A DNA stretch of 64,000 bases from Alkaliphilus pronyensis (GCF_009017275.1 NZ_WBZC01000014.1:1-64000); one strand, 5' to 3'; positions 46,449 through 55,149 are shown, numbered from the stretch's first letter. Program-made: numbers and translations. Notes: generated by a model from the sequence alone, not told the origin.

Positions 46449-46477
46449 TTGACATAAAAATGAAAATATGATATATT
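46449..46477 (+). promoter_or_regulatory. Promoter of the aminomutase gene
   Basis: Perfect TTGACA, 17 nt, then TATATT; start near 46484 and a leader of about 190 nt. The 382-bp gap between comM and this gene is very AT-rich. Besides this promoter and the hairpin at 46618-46643 I see only weak candidates, including TTGATT-16-TAGTAT at 46570-46597; no convincing comM promoter is visible. Confidence 0.65.
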
Positions 46478-46617
46478 TTATGACTACAGATTCATTTTTT
46501 TTGATTCTATATACCCATTTCTTTATCTATTCTACATATAAAGACTTTTGGATTTTTCATAATATTCTGTTGATTAATTTTCCTATTAAAGTAGTATTTA
46601 TTTTACCCATCGGCAAA

Positions 46618-46643
46618 AAATAGCTATATTGGATTAGCTATTT
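46618..46643 (+). other. Leader hairpin before the aminomutase gene
   Basis: AAATAGCTA and TAGCTATTT pair over 9 bp around an 8-base loop, ending 15 nt before the GGAGG ribosome binding site. No T-run follows, so it is not a terminator. Confidence 0.45.
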
Positions 46644-46673
46644 AAATACATATATTGAAGGAGGAGATATACT

Positions 46674-47954
46674 ATGGATTGTAAAGAATTTACTAGCACA
46701 GATAGTAGAGAAATATCCATCGAAAGAGCTGCGCAATTGAAATCTAGAATACAGGATTATCTTGATATAAAGGATAAGATACCAAAGGGTTTATCACAGC
46801 AGCAGCAGATTAAAATTGATGAGCAAAAAAGAAAAATTTTAAGCCTATTAAATGCTACTGAAGAGGATTGGAAGGATTGGAAATGGCAGCTTAAGAATAG
46901 GATAAGTGACGTGGATTTCTTAACTCAGGTAATTGAGTTAAGTGATAAGGAAATAAAGTCAATTAAAAAGGTTCAAAAAAACTTTAGATGGTCTATATCT
47001 CCATACTATCTATCACTAATAGATAGTAGCAATAAATATTGTCCTATAAAGCTTATGTCTGTTCCTTCTGGAATAGAAATAGAAAAGAAGCTGGGCAAGA
47101 AGGACCCCATGGGTGAGGAGTTCACCAATCCAGCTGGGTCAATAACAAGAAGATACCCCGACCGCTTAATTATTAATGTAACCAACGAGTGTGCTATGTA
47201 CTGTAGACATTGTCAAAGAAGAAGAAATATTGGAACACAAGATTTACATCAATCGAGAGAAATGCTACAGGAATCTATCGACTATATTAGGGCTAATCCA
47301 GAAATTAGAGATGTTTTAATTACTGGTGGTGATCCCTTAACCCTTTCAGATGAAATGATTGATTGGTTGTTAGGGCAGCTACATTCCATTCCATCTGTTG
47401 AATATATTAGACTTGGCTCAAGGACATTAGTTACTATGCCCCAAAGAATTACCGATAATCTATTAAGTATCCTGAAGAAATATCCGCCATTATATATAAA
47501 TACCCATTTTAATCATCCTATGGAAATTACTAAGGAATCTAAGGAGGCCTGCGATAAATTAGCTAATATTGGCGTTCCTTTAGGGAATCAGGCAGTGTTA
47601 TTAAATGGTGTAAACAATGATAAATATGTAATGCGTCTATTAAATCACGAAATGCTAAAGTGTAGAGTTAGACCATATTATATATTCCATGCCAAGAAGG
47701 TTGTAGGTACGATTCACTTTAATACTTCTGTAGCTGAGGGAATTGAAATTATGGAGTATTTAAGGGGCTATACCTCTGGAATGGCTATACCTACCTATAT
47801 AGTTAATGCACCAGGAGGAAAGGGCAAGACTCCAATTTTACCTCAATACATTATATCCCATGGTAAAAATTATGTTAAAATTAGAACCTGGGAGGGAGAA
47901 ATAATAGACTATCCTAGCTTTACTTCTAAGCCTATTGAAGAAATATATAAGTAA
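46674..47954 (+). CDS. eam: Glutamate 2,3-aminomutase (KamA-family radical SAM enzyme)
   Basis: Converts L-glutamate to beta-glutamate, a compatible solute. 426 residues with the radical SAM cluster CxxxCxxC (C173, C177, C180) and the PLP lysine K385 in APGGKGKTP. In lysine 2,3-aminomutase the substrate amino group is held by two aspartates (Asp293, Asp330 of the Clostridium subterminale enzyme); here the aligned positions are K341 (FHAKKVVG) and N378 (IVNAPGG), the Lys/Asn pair reported for the glutamate enzyme of C. difficile. That separates it from lysine or arginine mutases. Stand-alone gene with GGAGG before the ATG. The substrate remains inferred. Confidence 0.85.
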   Translation: MDCKEFTSTDSREISIERAAQLKSRIQDYLDIKDKIPKGLSQQQQIKIDEQKRKILSLLNATEEDWKDWKWQLKNRISDVDFLTQVIELSDKEIKSIKKVQKNFRWSISPYYLSLIDSSNKYCPIKLMSVPSGIEIEKKLGKKDPMGEEFTNPAGSITRRYPDRLIINVTNECAMYCRHCQRRRNIGTQDLHQSREMLQESIDYIRANPEIRDVLITGGDPLTLSDEMIDWLLGQLHSIPSVEYIRLGSRTLVTMPQRITDNLLSILKKYPPLYINTHFNHPMEITKESKEACDKLANIGVPLGNQAVLLNGVNNDKYVMRLLNHEMLKCRVRPYYIFHAKKVVGTIHFNTSVAEGIEIMEYLRGYTSGMAIPTYIVNAPGGKGKTPILPQYIISHGKNYVKIRTWEGEIIDYPSFTSKPIEEIYK

Positions 47955-47959
47955 TATAA

Positions 47960-47989
47960 AAAACTACCCGCCTAGCGGGTAGTTTTATA
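47960..47989 (+). terminator. Terminator of the aminomutase gene (left copy of a duplicated hairpin)
   Basis: ACTACCCGC/GCGGGTAGT (9 bp, loop CTA) followed by TTTTATATTT. The 30-base segment recurs at 48125-48154 with one mismatch (in the loop). A-tract on the other side makes it potentially bidirectional. Confidence 0.85.
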
Positions 47990-48000
47990 TTTGCAAATGC

Positions 48001-48125
48001 TAGACTGATCAAAAAGTCTAAGTTTCGAGGCGCAAAAAATCCTAGCGATTGCAGCGTATATAATAATACGTAAGAATGCTAGGATTTTGAAGTAACAAAG
48101 AAAATTGGGATTTTTCATCAGTCTA
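48001..48125. mobile_element. MITE-like palindromic repeat element
   Basis: 125 bp with 15-bp terminal inverted repeats (TAGACTGATCAAAAA and, as reverse complement of the far end, TAGACTGATGAAAAA; one mismatch) and an internal imperfect palindrome (AATCCTAGC at 48039-48047 against GCTAGGATT at 48078-48086, then CGTAT with ATACG). It contains no open reading frame. It is enclosed by two almost identical terminator hairpins. The layout is that of a non-autonomous miniature element or REP-like sequence; the mobilising enzyme is unknown and no second copy occurs in this window. Confidence 0.6.
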
Positions 48126-48154
48126 AAACTACCCGCTTAGCGGGTAGTTTTATA
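48125..48154 (-). terminator. Terminator of rplU-prp-rpmA (right copy of the duplicated hairpin)
   Basis: ACTACCCGC/GCGGGTAGT with loop TAA on the minus strand, then TTTTA. It touches the rpmA stop codon. One base differs from the copy at 47960-47989. The short T-tail is weak. Confidence 0.7.
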
Positions 48155-48443
48155 ATGCAGCTTCTTTTGCATACACACTTACTTGCTTTTTATCTTTACC
48201 TTTTCTTTCAAACTTTACAACTCCATCCACCAATGCGAATAAGGTATCGTCTGAACCCTTTCCAACATTGTTTCCTGGATGTATTTTAGTTCCTCTTTGT
48301 CTTACAAGAATATTGCCAGAGCTAACATATTGACCATCTGATCTTTTTACCCCTAATCTTTTGGAAATACTGTCACGACCGTTTTTTGAGCTACCTACTC
48401 CTTTTTTGCTGGCAAATAACTGAAGATCCATTAAAAATTGCAT
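48150..48443 (-). CDS. rpmA: 50S ribosomal protein L27
   Basis: 97 residues. The N-terminus [20 protein letters not shown] contains the LQLFA cleavage site found in Firmicutes, where Prp removes the leader to expose the mature N-terminus near the peptidyl-transferase centre. The start at 48443 is 8 nt after GGAGGTG; a second ATG four codons in would also keep the site. Cleavage would leave SKKG rather than the more usual HKKG. obg, its usual follower, is not here. Confidence 0.96.
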   Translation of the reverse strand: MQFLMDLQLFASKKGVGSSKNGRDSISKRLGVKRSDGQYVSSGNILVRQRGTKIHPGNNVGKGSDDTLFALVDGVVKFERKGKDKKQVSVYAKEAAL

Positions 48444-48446
48444 GAC

Positions 48447-48779
48447 CTACACCTCCTTGTCATGAATATCTATATACTCATAATATCCTGCTTTTATGTT
48501 TTTCAACCCTACAACCATTGTTTCCAATAGTATATTAACATCGTATCTTTGCTTTTCAGTTAAATCGTCGGGAATACTACATTGAAGATAACCATTATCA
48601 ATTTTATAAGTAGCTTTTATTTCTAAAACCTCATATAAGCCAAGTATAGTAGTTTGACCCAGCACCGAAACCGCAGCACATACAATATCTTTACCATGCG
48701 CTTCAGCATTAGCATGGCCTGATATGTTAAATTCACATATTTGATTTTGGTTATTTCTATAGATTTTAATTGATATCAT
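48447..48779 (-). CDS. prp: Ribosomal-processing cysteine protease Prp
   Basis: 110 residues (YsxB family). Catalytic H22 in SGHANAEAHG and C34 in DIVCAAVS match the Staphylococcus enzyme. It cleaves the N-terminal leader from L27, encoded next door. The gene sits between rplU and rpmA, as in nearly all Firmicutes. Confidence 0.94.
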   Translation of the reverse strand: MISIKIYRNNQNQICEFNISGHANAEAHGKDIVCAAVSVLGQTTILGLYEVLEIKATYKIDNGYLQCSIPDDLTEKQRYDVNILLETMVVGLKNIKAGYYEYIDIHDKEV

Positions 48780-48788
48780 GGTTTAAGC

Positions 48789-49100
48789 CTACCCATTTAT
48801 TTTTTCAATAATAAGCTTTGTAAATGGCTGCCTATGACCTTGCTTTCTTCTATAATCCTTTTTACGCTTATACTTAAACACTATAATTTTTTTAGCTTTA
48901 CCCTGAGTATCAACTTTAGCTTGAACACTTGCACCTTCAACAACAGGTGATCCAAAAGTTAACTTGCCTTCCTTAGATAATGCTAAAACAGTGTCAAGAG
49001 TAACTACATCTCCTTCTGAAGCATTTAGCTTTTCTACAAAAATGGCGTCTCCTTCTTGAACTCTGTATTGCTTTCCACCTGTTTCAACAATTGCGTACAT
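48789..49100 (-). CDS. rplU: 50S ribosomal protein L21
   Basis: 103 residues. [18 protein letters not shown] and [20 protein letters not shown] are L21 signatures. Binds 23S rRNA during early assembly. GGAGGTG lies just before the ATG, at the end of a structured leader. Confidence 0.97.
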   Translation of the reverse strand: MYAIVETGGKQYRVQEGDAIFVEKLNASEGDVVTLDTVLALSKEGKLTFGSPVVEGASVQAKVDTQGKAKKIIVFKYKRKKDYRRKQGHRQPFTKLIIEKING

Positions 49101-49103
49101 AAA

Positions 49104-49178
49104 TACACCTCCTCATCCCAGTCTCGCCAGATACTAGGTAACATAGTTTTTAAAACCCGATCTGAGCGGCTACCTACA
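49104..49178 (-). ncRNA. L21 leader (ribosomal protein autoregulatory leader)
   Basis: About 75 nt of minus-strand leader in front of rplU ending TGGCGAGACTGGGATGAGGA, with an earlier GGTAGCCGCTCAGATCGGG segment. These match my recollection of the Firmicutes L21 leader motif (Rfam L21_leader), which places the ribosome binding site next to a stem-loop. Confidence 0.7.
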
Positions 49179-49185
49179 GAAATAT

Positions 49186-49214
49186 ATATTATCATAGCAT
49201 AATAATTCTGTCAA
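49186..49214 (-). promoter_or_regulatory. Promoter of rplU-prp-rpmA
   Basis: Perfect TTGACA, 17 nt, TAATAT on the minus strand; start near 49179, exactly where the leader begins. It directly follows the rng stop. Confidence 0.75.
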
Positions 49215-49224
49215 CCCCTTAATA

Positions 49225-50721
49225 TTACTTTTCTTCAATAGCTTTCTCAACCACTTCTTTGCTCCCCATAAGCACCAACTTTACATCTCCATATGGTGTA
49301 GCCTCATTTTCCTCAAAATATATTGTAATCTTTGTATTAGCTTCTATTTCATTTATTAACTCCTTATGGTCTTCAATGGCCTTAATTGAAAGTGGATTTA
49401 TTTTAAATAAAACAGCTCTGCAGCTTGTATGTTGCATTGTTCTTTTTAATTGCTTTTCTATTTTTCTTATCAAATGATATTCAGAGGATATTTGTCCTGT
49501 ACCATTACAATAGAAGCACTGTTTTTGAAGTTGAAAATCTAGTCTTTGTCGGACCTTCTTTCTAGTTATTTCTACAAGTCCTAAATTTGTTATTCCCAGA
49601 ATTTTTGTTTTGGTTCTATCCTTAGCTAGAGCCTTTTCTAATTTGTTTAAAATTGCTGCTTCATGGCACTCACTATTCATATCAATAAAGTCTACTATGA
49701 TAATGCCACCAATATCCCTTAATCTTAACTGTTTAGCTATAACCTCTATAGCCTCGAGATTGGTCTTATATACAGTGTCGTCTAAATCTACACTACCAAC
49801 GTACTTTCCAGTATTTACATCAATTACAGTTAATGCTTCAGTAGTATCTATAACAATGTATCCTCCGCTTTTTAGCCATATCCTCCTTGACAAGCCCTTT
49901 TCTATTTGATTTTCAAGATTATATAGTTGAAAAACATCTATATCATCCTCCATTAAAATGAGTCTATCCTTTAAGGCTGGAGAAATGAGGTCAACAAGTT
50001 CCTTAGTACCTTTAAAAACCTCCTGGTTGTTTATTATAAACCTGCTTATTTCTTTATTAAAAATATCTCTAATTGTTCTGTTTACAAGATCAAAGTCCTT
50101 GTGAATTAGTCTAGGTGCATATCCTAGCTTTTTTTCTCTTTCAATTTTTTGCCATAGCTTCAATAGAAATTTAATATCATCTTTAAAGTCTTCTTTACTT
50201 TTTCCCTCTGCTACAGTCCTTACTATTACTCCCATGTTTTGAGGCTTAATATCTTCAATTTCTGCTTTTAATCTTTCTCTTTCATCTTCATCATTAATTC
50301 TTCTTGAAATACCTATATAATCGGTTGAAGGCATTAATACTAAATACCTACCTGGTAAAGTTAAATGGGTTGTAACTCTTGCTCCTTTAGTACCAATAGG
50401 TTCCTTAATTACTTGTACTAATATCTCTTGACCTGTCTTTAGTATTTCCTTTATAGTTATTTCTTTAGTAATTTGTGATTCTTCGTTAAGTAATTCCTGG
50501 GGAATTGCATCCTTTACATATAAGAAGCAGTTTTTGTCTAACCCTACATCTATGAATGCTGCCTCCATTCCAGGTAATACATTAGTTACTCTACCTTTGT
50601 ATATGTTCCCCTCTATGGGCTTATCCTTCTTTCTTTCTATATATAATTCAACTAGCTCCTCATCTTCCACAAAGGCTATTCTAGTTTCAGTAATTCCTGC
50701 ATCTACAATTATCTCATTCAT
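49225..50721 (-). CDS. rng: Ribonuclease G
   Basis: Endoribonuclease of the RNase E/G family that processes rRNA ends and mRNA. 498 residues: S1 domain (about 35-115), the DNase I-like catalytic region with D301 in VIDVNTG and D344 in IIVDFIDM, and the zinc-link CFYCNGTG (C402, C405). I place the start at the ATG at 50721, 8 nt after GGGAG, not at an upstream TTG. Residue spacing matches E. coli RNase E (Asp303, Asp346, Cys404, Cys407). Confidence 0.94.
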   Translation of the reverse strand: MNEIIVDAGITETRIAFVEDEELVELYIERKKDKPIEGNIYKGRVTNVLPGMEAAFIDVGLDKNCFLYVKDAIPQELLNEESQITKEITIKEILKTGQEILVQVIKEPIGTKGARVTTHLTLPGRYLVLMPSTDYIGISRRINDEDERERLKAEIEDIKPQNMGVIVRTVAEGKSKEDFKDDIKFLLKLWQKIEREKKLGYAPRLIHKDFDLVNRTIRDIFNKEISRFIINNQEVFKGTKELVDLISPALKDRLILMEDDIDVFQLYNLENQIEKGLSRRIWLKSGGYIVIDTTEALTVIDVNTGKYVGSVDLDDTVYKTNLEAIEVIAKQLRLRDIGGIIIVDFIDMNSECHEAAILNKLEKALAKDRTKTKILGITNLGLVEITRKKVRQRLDFQLQKQCFYCNGTGQISSEYHLIRKIEKQLKRTMQHTSCRAVLFKINPLSIKAIEDHKELINEIEANTKITIYFEENEATPYGDVKLVLMGSKEVVEKAIEEK

Positions 50722-50740
50722 ATTCCCAGCTCCCAACTAA

Positions 50741-51472
50741 TTATAGGGTCTTTAATTCCTCTAGGGGTGTTACAAAGGACCCATTTACTTCTTTAAATAG
50801 TTTAATTCTATGGATTCTTATGGTATCTAGTTCTATATCTAGTCTAGTATGCTCATTAATTTTACTTATTACTATTTCAGGCTTTAAGTTGGCAACGCTA
50901 CCGGCTGCAAGGTCCATTTTAATTATAGCATTCCTTTCCTCCAATGAAAAAACCTCTATACCATATATATTAGGCCTTATATTAACTATTTGAATTGTTT
51001 TCTCTTTCCTTTTGCCTTTTTTCTTCTTCTCCTTCTCAAGAGGTATGTCTTCAAGGTTTTTGAACTTGTTTAACTCATTAATAATATCCTCCTTTGATAC
51101 TGCATCCTTTAGCTTAAAATTTACTAAATAAACAGACCTTTTTATAACAGACATTAGGGACTCTTCCTTTGATGATATATATGAGGATTCAATTATTGTT
51201 AAACCCTTTGGCAAAGCATTGTTTAGTTGTTTAATAAAATCATATAGTTCTATTTTTTCATCCAATTGAATATCAATATATTCTGCATCGCTGCTTACAC
51301 CTAAGCCTAGTGCTGTAGCAAATGCCATGATGGGATGAGGGTTAAAGCCTTTAGTATAGGATATTGGAATATTTGCTCTCCTCAAGGCCCTTTCAAAAAC
51401 CCTCATTACATCAAGGTGAGATATAAAAATAATATCACCATTCTTAGAAAATCTGGACCTTAGCTTATACAT
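50741..51472 (-). CDS. TIGR03936/DUF2344 family protein
   Basis: 243 residues. KLRSRFSKNGDIIFISHLDV and ALRRANIPISYTKGFNPHP are the DUF2344 hallmarks. The family is usually fused to, or placed beside, the TIGR03960 radical SAM protein, as here, and its role is unknown; a tRNA- or rRNA-related task is often guessed because of the rng/rplU neighbours. The ATG overlaps the upstream stop (TAATG) and has GGGGGG 8 nt ahead. A K-rich loop lies near residues 145-158. Confidence 0.88.
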   Translation of the reverse strand: MYKLRSRFSKNGDIIFISHLDVMRVFERALRRANIPISYTKGFNPHPIMAFATALGLGVSSDAEYIDIQLDEKIELYDFIKQLNNALPKGLTIIESSYISSKEESLMSVIKRSVYLVNFKLKDAVSKEDIINELNKFKNLEDIPLEKEKKKKGKRKEKTIQIVNIRPNIYGIEVFSLEERNAIIKMDLAAGSVANLKPEIVISKINEHTRLDIELDTIRIHRIKLFKEVNGSFVTPLEELKTL

Positions 51473-53313
51473 TAGCATATCCCCCCTACAATACCTTTAT
51501 TAACTCCGCACCCAGAGCAGCTGCTACGACAGTCAACAGTTACTTCACCTGATCTGGCCTTTTCATTTTCTTTTATTAGGTATTTTTTTGTTACACCGAC
51601 ATCTATATGATCCCACGGTAAAACCTCATCATAATCTCTTCTTCTATTGGCATAAAAGGTAGGATCTATTTTACATTCTTCAAAAACCTGCATCCACCTA
51701 TCAAAGTCAAAATGCTCCATCCAGCCATCAAACTTACAGCCAGCCTTAAGTCCCTGAGCTAAAACCCTTGAAAGCCTTCTATCTCCCCTTGCAAAGACGG
51801 CTTCAAGAAAGCTGGTTTTAGCATCATGGTAATTGAAGGTTATTTTCTTGTTTTTAATATTTTCTACTAAAAAACGTTGCTTTTGGTGAATTGCCTCTAG
51901 TGAATCCTGTGGCTCCCATTGAAAGGGGGTAAATGGCTTAGGTACAAATGTAGAGGCACTAACTGTTATATTTATGGCTTTTCCACGCTTTTCCTTATCT
52001 GTACTGTAATATGCATCTAAAACCTTGAATGCAAGCTGCCCTATGCCCTCCAAATCCTCATAAATTTCTGTTGGTAATCCTATCATGAAGTAAAGCTTAA
52101 TGCTGGTCCATCCTAAGCTAAAGGCCTTTTTTACTGCACTTTGTAAATCCTCCTCTGTTAAGCCTTTATTTATGACATCTCTTAAGCGTTGGCTCCCTGC
52201 CTCTGGTGCAAAGGTTAGACCTGTTTTTCTTATTTTTTGTATTTCTTCAATAAGCTGAAGAGTGATGTTATCAAGCCTTAGGGAGGGCAAGGAAATACCT
52301 ACTCTATCCCCTTTATATTCATCTATTAGATGTCTCACCAGCATGTCCAATTTAGAGTAATCACTTGTGCTAAGGGAGGCTAAGGAAATTTCCTCGTAGC
52401 CTGTATTTTCTAGTAATTTTTCTGTTAAGCCCTTTAATCTGTCAAAGCCCTTTTCCCTTACAGGTCTATAAATTATACCAGCTTGACAAAATCTACAGCC
52501 TCTAGCACAGCCCCTAAATATCTCCAACACTATACGATCATGTACTGTATTAATGTAGGGTACAATAAACTCTTCTGGATAAAAGGCATCATCTAGGTTT
52601 TTTATTATTCTTTTAGTTACCCTTTTAGGTATTCCTTCAGTATTTGGGTTAATTCCTTTAATAGTATCATCTTCATTGTAGTCAACATCATAAAGACATG
52701 GTATATAAACACCCTGAATTGTTGCTATTTCTATTAAAAAATCCCTCCTACTAAAGCTTTCTTCACTTTTTCTTTTCTTGTAGGCATTAATAATTTCTAA
52801 TATAACCTCTTCTGCTTCACCCAAAATGACTATATCTACAAAATCTGCAATGGGTTCTGGATTATATGCACATGGCCCACCTACTATTATAAGGGGATGC
52901 TGTTTTGTTCTATCTTTACTGTACAATGGAACATCTGCCAGCTCCAGCATGTTTAATAGATTTGTGTAGCTTAGCTCATATTGTAGGGTAAATCCAATAA
53001 AATCAAAGGCTTTAATTGGATTTCTGCTTTCAAGTCCAAAAAGTGGAATATTATTCTCCTTCATTTCTTGTTCCATGTCTAAGGCTGGGGCAAAAACCCT
53101 TTCACAATAAACATTCTCCTGTTTATTTAAAAGCTTATACAATATTTGTAGCCCTAAGTGACTCATTCCGATTTCATATATATCTGGAAAGCAAAATGCA
53201 AAGCGTACTGTGCTTTCATCAACTTCTTTATGTACACTATTTAACTCGTTTCCTAAATATCTTGCAGGTTTTTCTACCTTAAACAATATATCATGTATTT
53301 CTAATCTATTCAT
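51472..53313 (-). CDS. TIGR03960 family B12-binding radical SAM protein
   Basis: 613 residues. An N-terminal B12-binding-like region (about 35-180; FPDIYEIGMSHLGLQILYKL, then IIVGGPCAYNPEPIADF), the radical SAM cluster in EIFRGCARGCRFCQAG, and a C-terminal part ending in several cysteines (CRSSCSGCGVNKG) that could hold a second cluster. Substrate unknown. The start is at 53313, 7 nt after GGAGG. Always found next to TIGR03936 (DUF2344). Confidence 0.9.
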   Translation of the reverse strand: MNRLEIHDILFKVEKPARYLGNELNSVHKEVDESTVRFAFCFPDIYEIGMSHLGLQILYKLLNKQENVYCERVFAPALDMEQEMKENNIPLFGLESRNPIKAFDFIGFTLQYELSYTNLLNMLELADVPLYSKDRTKQHPLIIVGGPCAYNPEPIADFVDIVILGEAEEVILEIINAYKKRKSEESFSRRDFLIEIATIQGVYIPCLYDVDYNEDDTIKGINPNTEGIPKRVTKRIIKNLDDAFYPEEFIVPYINTVHDRIVLEIFRGCARGCRFCQAGIIYRPVREKGFDRLKGLTEKLLENTGYEEISLASLSTSDYSKLDMLVRHLIDEYKGDRVGISLPSLRLDNITLQLIEEIQKIRKTGLTFAPEAGSQRLRDVINKGLTEEDLQSAVKKAFSLGWTSIKLYFMIGLPTEIYEDLEGIGQLAFKVLDAYYSTDKEKRGKAINITVSASTFVPKPFTPFQWEPQDSLEAIHQKQRFLVENIKNKKITFNYHDAKTSFLEAVFARGDRRLSRVLAQGLKAGCKFDGWMEHFDFDRWMQVFEECKIDPTFYANRRRDYDEVLPWDHIDVGVTKKYLIKENEKARSGEVTVDCRSSCSGCGVNKGIVGGIC

Positions 53314-53388
53314 CAATAAGCCTCCATTCATATTTACAAAACTTACCCTATAAGTATATGATAACTTAAAGGTTTTGAAAATATGTTA

Positions 53389-54285
53389 TTAACAAGTTTC
53401 TTTTCTTTTCAAGATTTTTAAGTAACCACATAAGGTAATTTGCCCACCATACTTAGATATACCCTCTATAATTTGACTTTCCGTTAAGGTTCCAACTGGG
53501 GTTCCATCTTGATCTATAATAGTGACATAATGGTACTTGCTAGATGTAAAGGAGCTAAATAGCATATTAAAATTAACTATTTCATATACAGTTAAATGCT
53601 TAGTATCCATTATTCCTTTACTAAGTAATGTCTCCTTTTTTCTGATTATTTCCTTCATGAGGAGGAAAGCTGTTATTTTTTTTTCTTTGTAGCCCTGGTA
53701 AAATAAATATATGGCCAGAAAAGCTATATAAATGTTAACTAAAGAAAAAAATGTTAAATAAATTCCTATAGTAAAAATGATTATAGAAAATACCTTTCCG
53801 ATATATATAGATAGTATTGTGGATTTTTGTATACTTAAAAACATCGATAAAGCTCCCCTCAACACCCTTCCTCCATCAAGGGGGTAAATAGGTATAAGAT
53901 TAAAGAGCCCAATTGCTATATTAGTAATTTTAAAGAAATTTAAATAGTAGCTTTCTTTAAAATGATTTAGTAATATAAATTCTGTAATTAAGAAAAAAAT
54001 AAGATTCAATATTGGTCCTGCACAAGCGATTAATATTTCTTTAAAGGCTTCTAGATATATATCTTTTTCTAGCTTTGCTACACCTCCAAAGGGAAATAGC
54101 TCTATTTCGTTTATTGTTATGCTTAGGCTTTTTGCCACCAATAGATGGGCAATTTCATGTATAAAAACAACAAGGAAGATAATTAACATCTCCCTTAGAT
54201 AACCAAATAAAAAGCTAAAAAGAAAAAAAGGCAACAAAAGTCTATGAAGCTTTAGTTTTATATCTCCCACCTTAAGGTTTTCCAT
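53389..54285 (-). CDS. spoIVFB: SpoIVFB-like M50 site-2 protease
   Basis: 298-residue membrane metalloprotease. HEIAH at 43-47 supplies the zinc histidines and LIPIYPLDGGRVLRG the third ligand (normally NPDG; here YPLDGG). About five to six membrane helices, then a CBS-like C-terminal domain (about 215-290; HYVTIIDQDGTPVGTLTESQ). SpoIVFB cleaves pro-sigma-K in the mother cell. Its neighbour is SpoIVFA-like, which supports this assignment. Confidence 0.88.
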   Translation of the reverse strand: MENLKVGDIKLKLHRLLLPFFLFSFLFGYLREMLIIFLVVFIHEIAHLLVAKSLSITINEIELFPFGGVAKLEKDIYLEAFKEILIACAGPILNLIFFLITEFILLNHFKESYYLNFFKITNIAIGLFNLIPIYPLDGGRVLRGALSMFLSIQKSTILSIYIGKVFSIIIFTIGIYLTFFSLVNIYIAFLAIYLFYQGYKEKKITAFLLMKEIIRKKETLLSKGIMDTKHLTVYEIVNFNMLFSSFTSSKYHYVTIIDQDGTPVGTLTESQIIEGISKYGGQITLCGYLKILKRKETC

Positions 54286-54300
54286 TATATACCACCTTAA

Positions 54301-55002
54301 CTATATTCTTATATCACTCACTGATGTATCTATATGGTCAAATGGGTTTATAGACTCCTTTCTATACCACATTTCAAATAGCAGCTTACTCGAGCTTGTT
54401 CCTATCGGTTCCCCCTTAACAACAGATTGATTTATTTCAACCCTAGTGGCTTCTAAGTACTTGTAAACCGATAAAAGCTCACCTTTATGCTTTATTATTA
54501 AATAATGTCCTAATCCTTGGCTGGAATTGGCCTCTATAACTACACCATCACCTGCTGCCACCACTTGACTACCCCTTTCCTGTTCTAATAAAATACCATT
54601 TAGCTGTTTATTAGTATTGGAATCAATTACATTATAGCCTACTACAATTTGTCCATTCAATGGTAGTATAAATTCTTTTCCTTCTGATGTTAAATTAAGT
54701 ACTGATATTACCCCTGCCCCTTTATTTAATATGTCTTTACTCCAGGCTAAAGTAGTATTATAGACTTCCTTAGCTTTAAATTCTTTATTAACATGGTACT
54801 TTATTGCTTCTGTTATGCCATAATTGTATCTACCATCAAATAATCTTAATGTAAAAATAAGAAATAGGATTATTATAGAAATAACAGTCCTTAGCAGTGT
54901 TTTTTTTATCCATTCATTTATATCTATTTTAAATATATCTTTATTACTACTATTATAATTGAAGATTCTTATAGGTGGCTGATCCTTCCTTGTTAAACTC
55001 AT
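54301..55002 (-). CDS. spoIVFA: SpoIVFA-like protein with a degenerate M23 peptidase domain
   Basis: 233 residues: one membrane helix (about 35-53) and an extracytoplasmic LytM/M23-like domain (about 115-225; GLGHYLIIKHKGELLSVYKY). The zinc-binding H in the usual HxH ending is replaced (YKYL instead of YxHL), so it is probably inactive, as in Bacillus SpoIVFA, the inhibitor and scaffold of SpoIVFB. It lies 15 bp before spoIVFB. Confidence 0.85.
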   Translation of the reverse strand: MSLTRKDQPPIRIFNYNSSNKDIFKIDINEWIKKTLLRTVISIIILFLIFTLRLFDGRYNYGITEAIKYHVNKEFKAKEVYNTTLAWSKDILNKGAGVISVLNLTSEGKEFILPLNGQIVVGYNVIDSNTNKQLNGILLEQERGSQVVAAGDGVVIEANSSQGLGHYLIIKHKGELLSVYKYLEATRVEINQSVVKGEPIGTSSSKLLFEMWYRKESINPFDHIDTSVSDIRI

Positions 55003-55123
55003 CTGTAACTCTCACTCCCTTTGTTTAGATTAATATAATATATTGCTTAAGAGGAGGTTTTATTACATAACTCAATCACCAATTATAGAGAAACTTCACA
55101 GGTAGCGTTTTTTATAAGCAAAA

Positions 55124-55148
55124 AAGACTATTTTTATCAAATAGTCTT
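55124..55148 (-). terminator. Terminator downstream of mgsA
   Basis: AAGACTATTT/AAATAGTCTT (10 bp, 5-base loop) followed on the minus strand by six T. It separates mgsA from spoIVFA. Confidence 0.85.
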
Positions 55149-55149
55149 A

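Noticed and set aside
46674-47954. Annotation as lysine 2,3-aminomutase
   Set aside because: The two substrate-binding aspartates are replaced by Lys and Asn.
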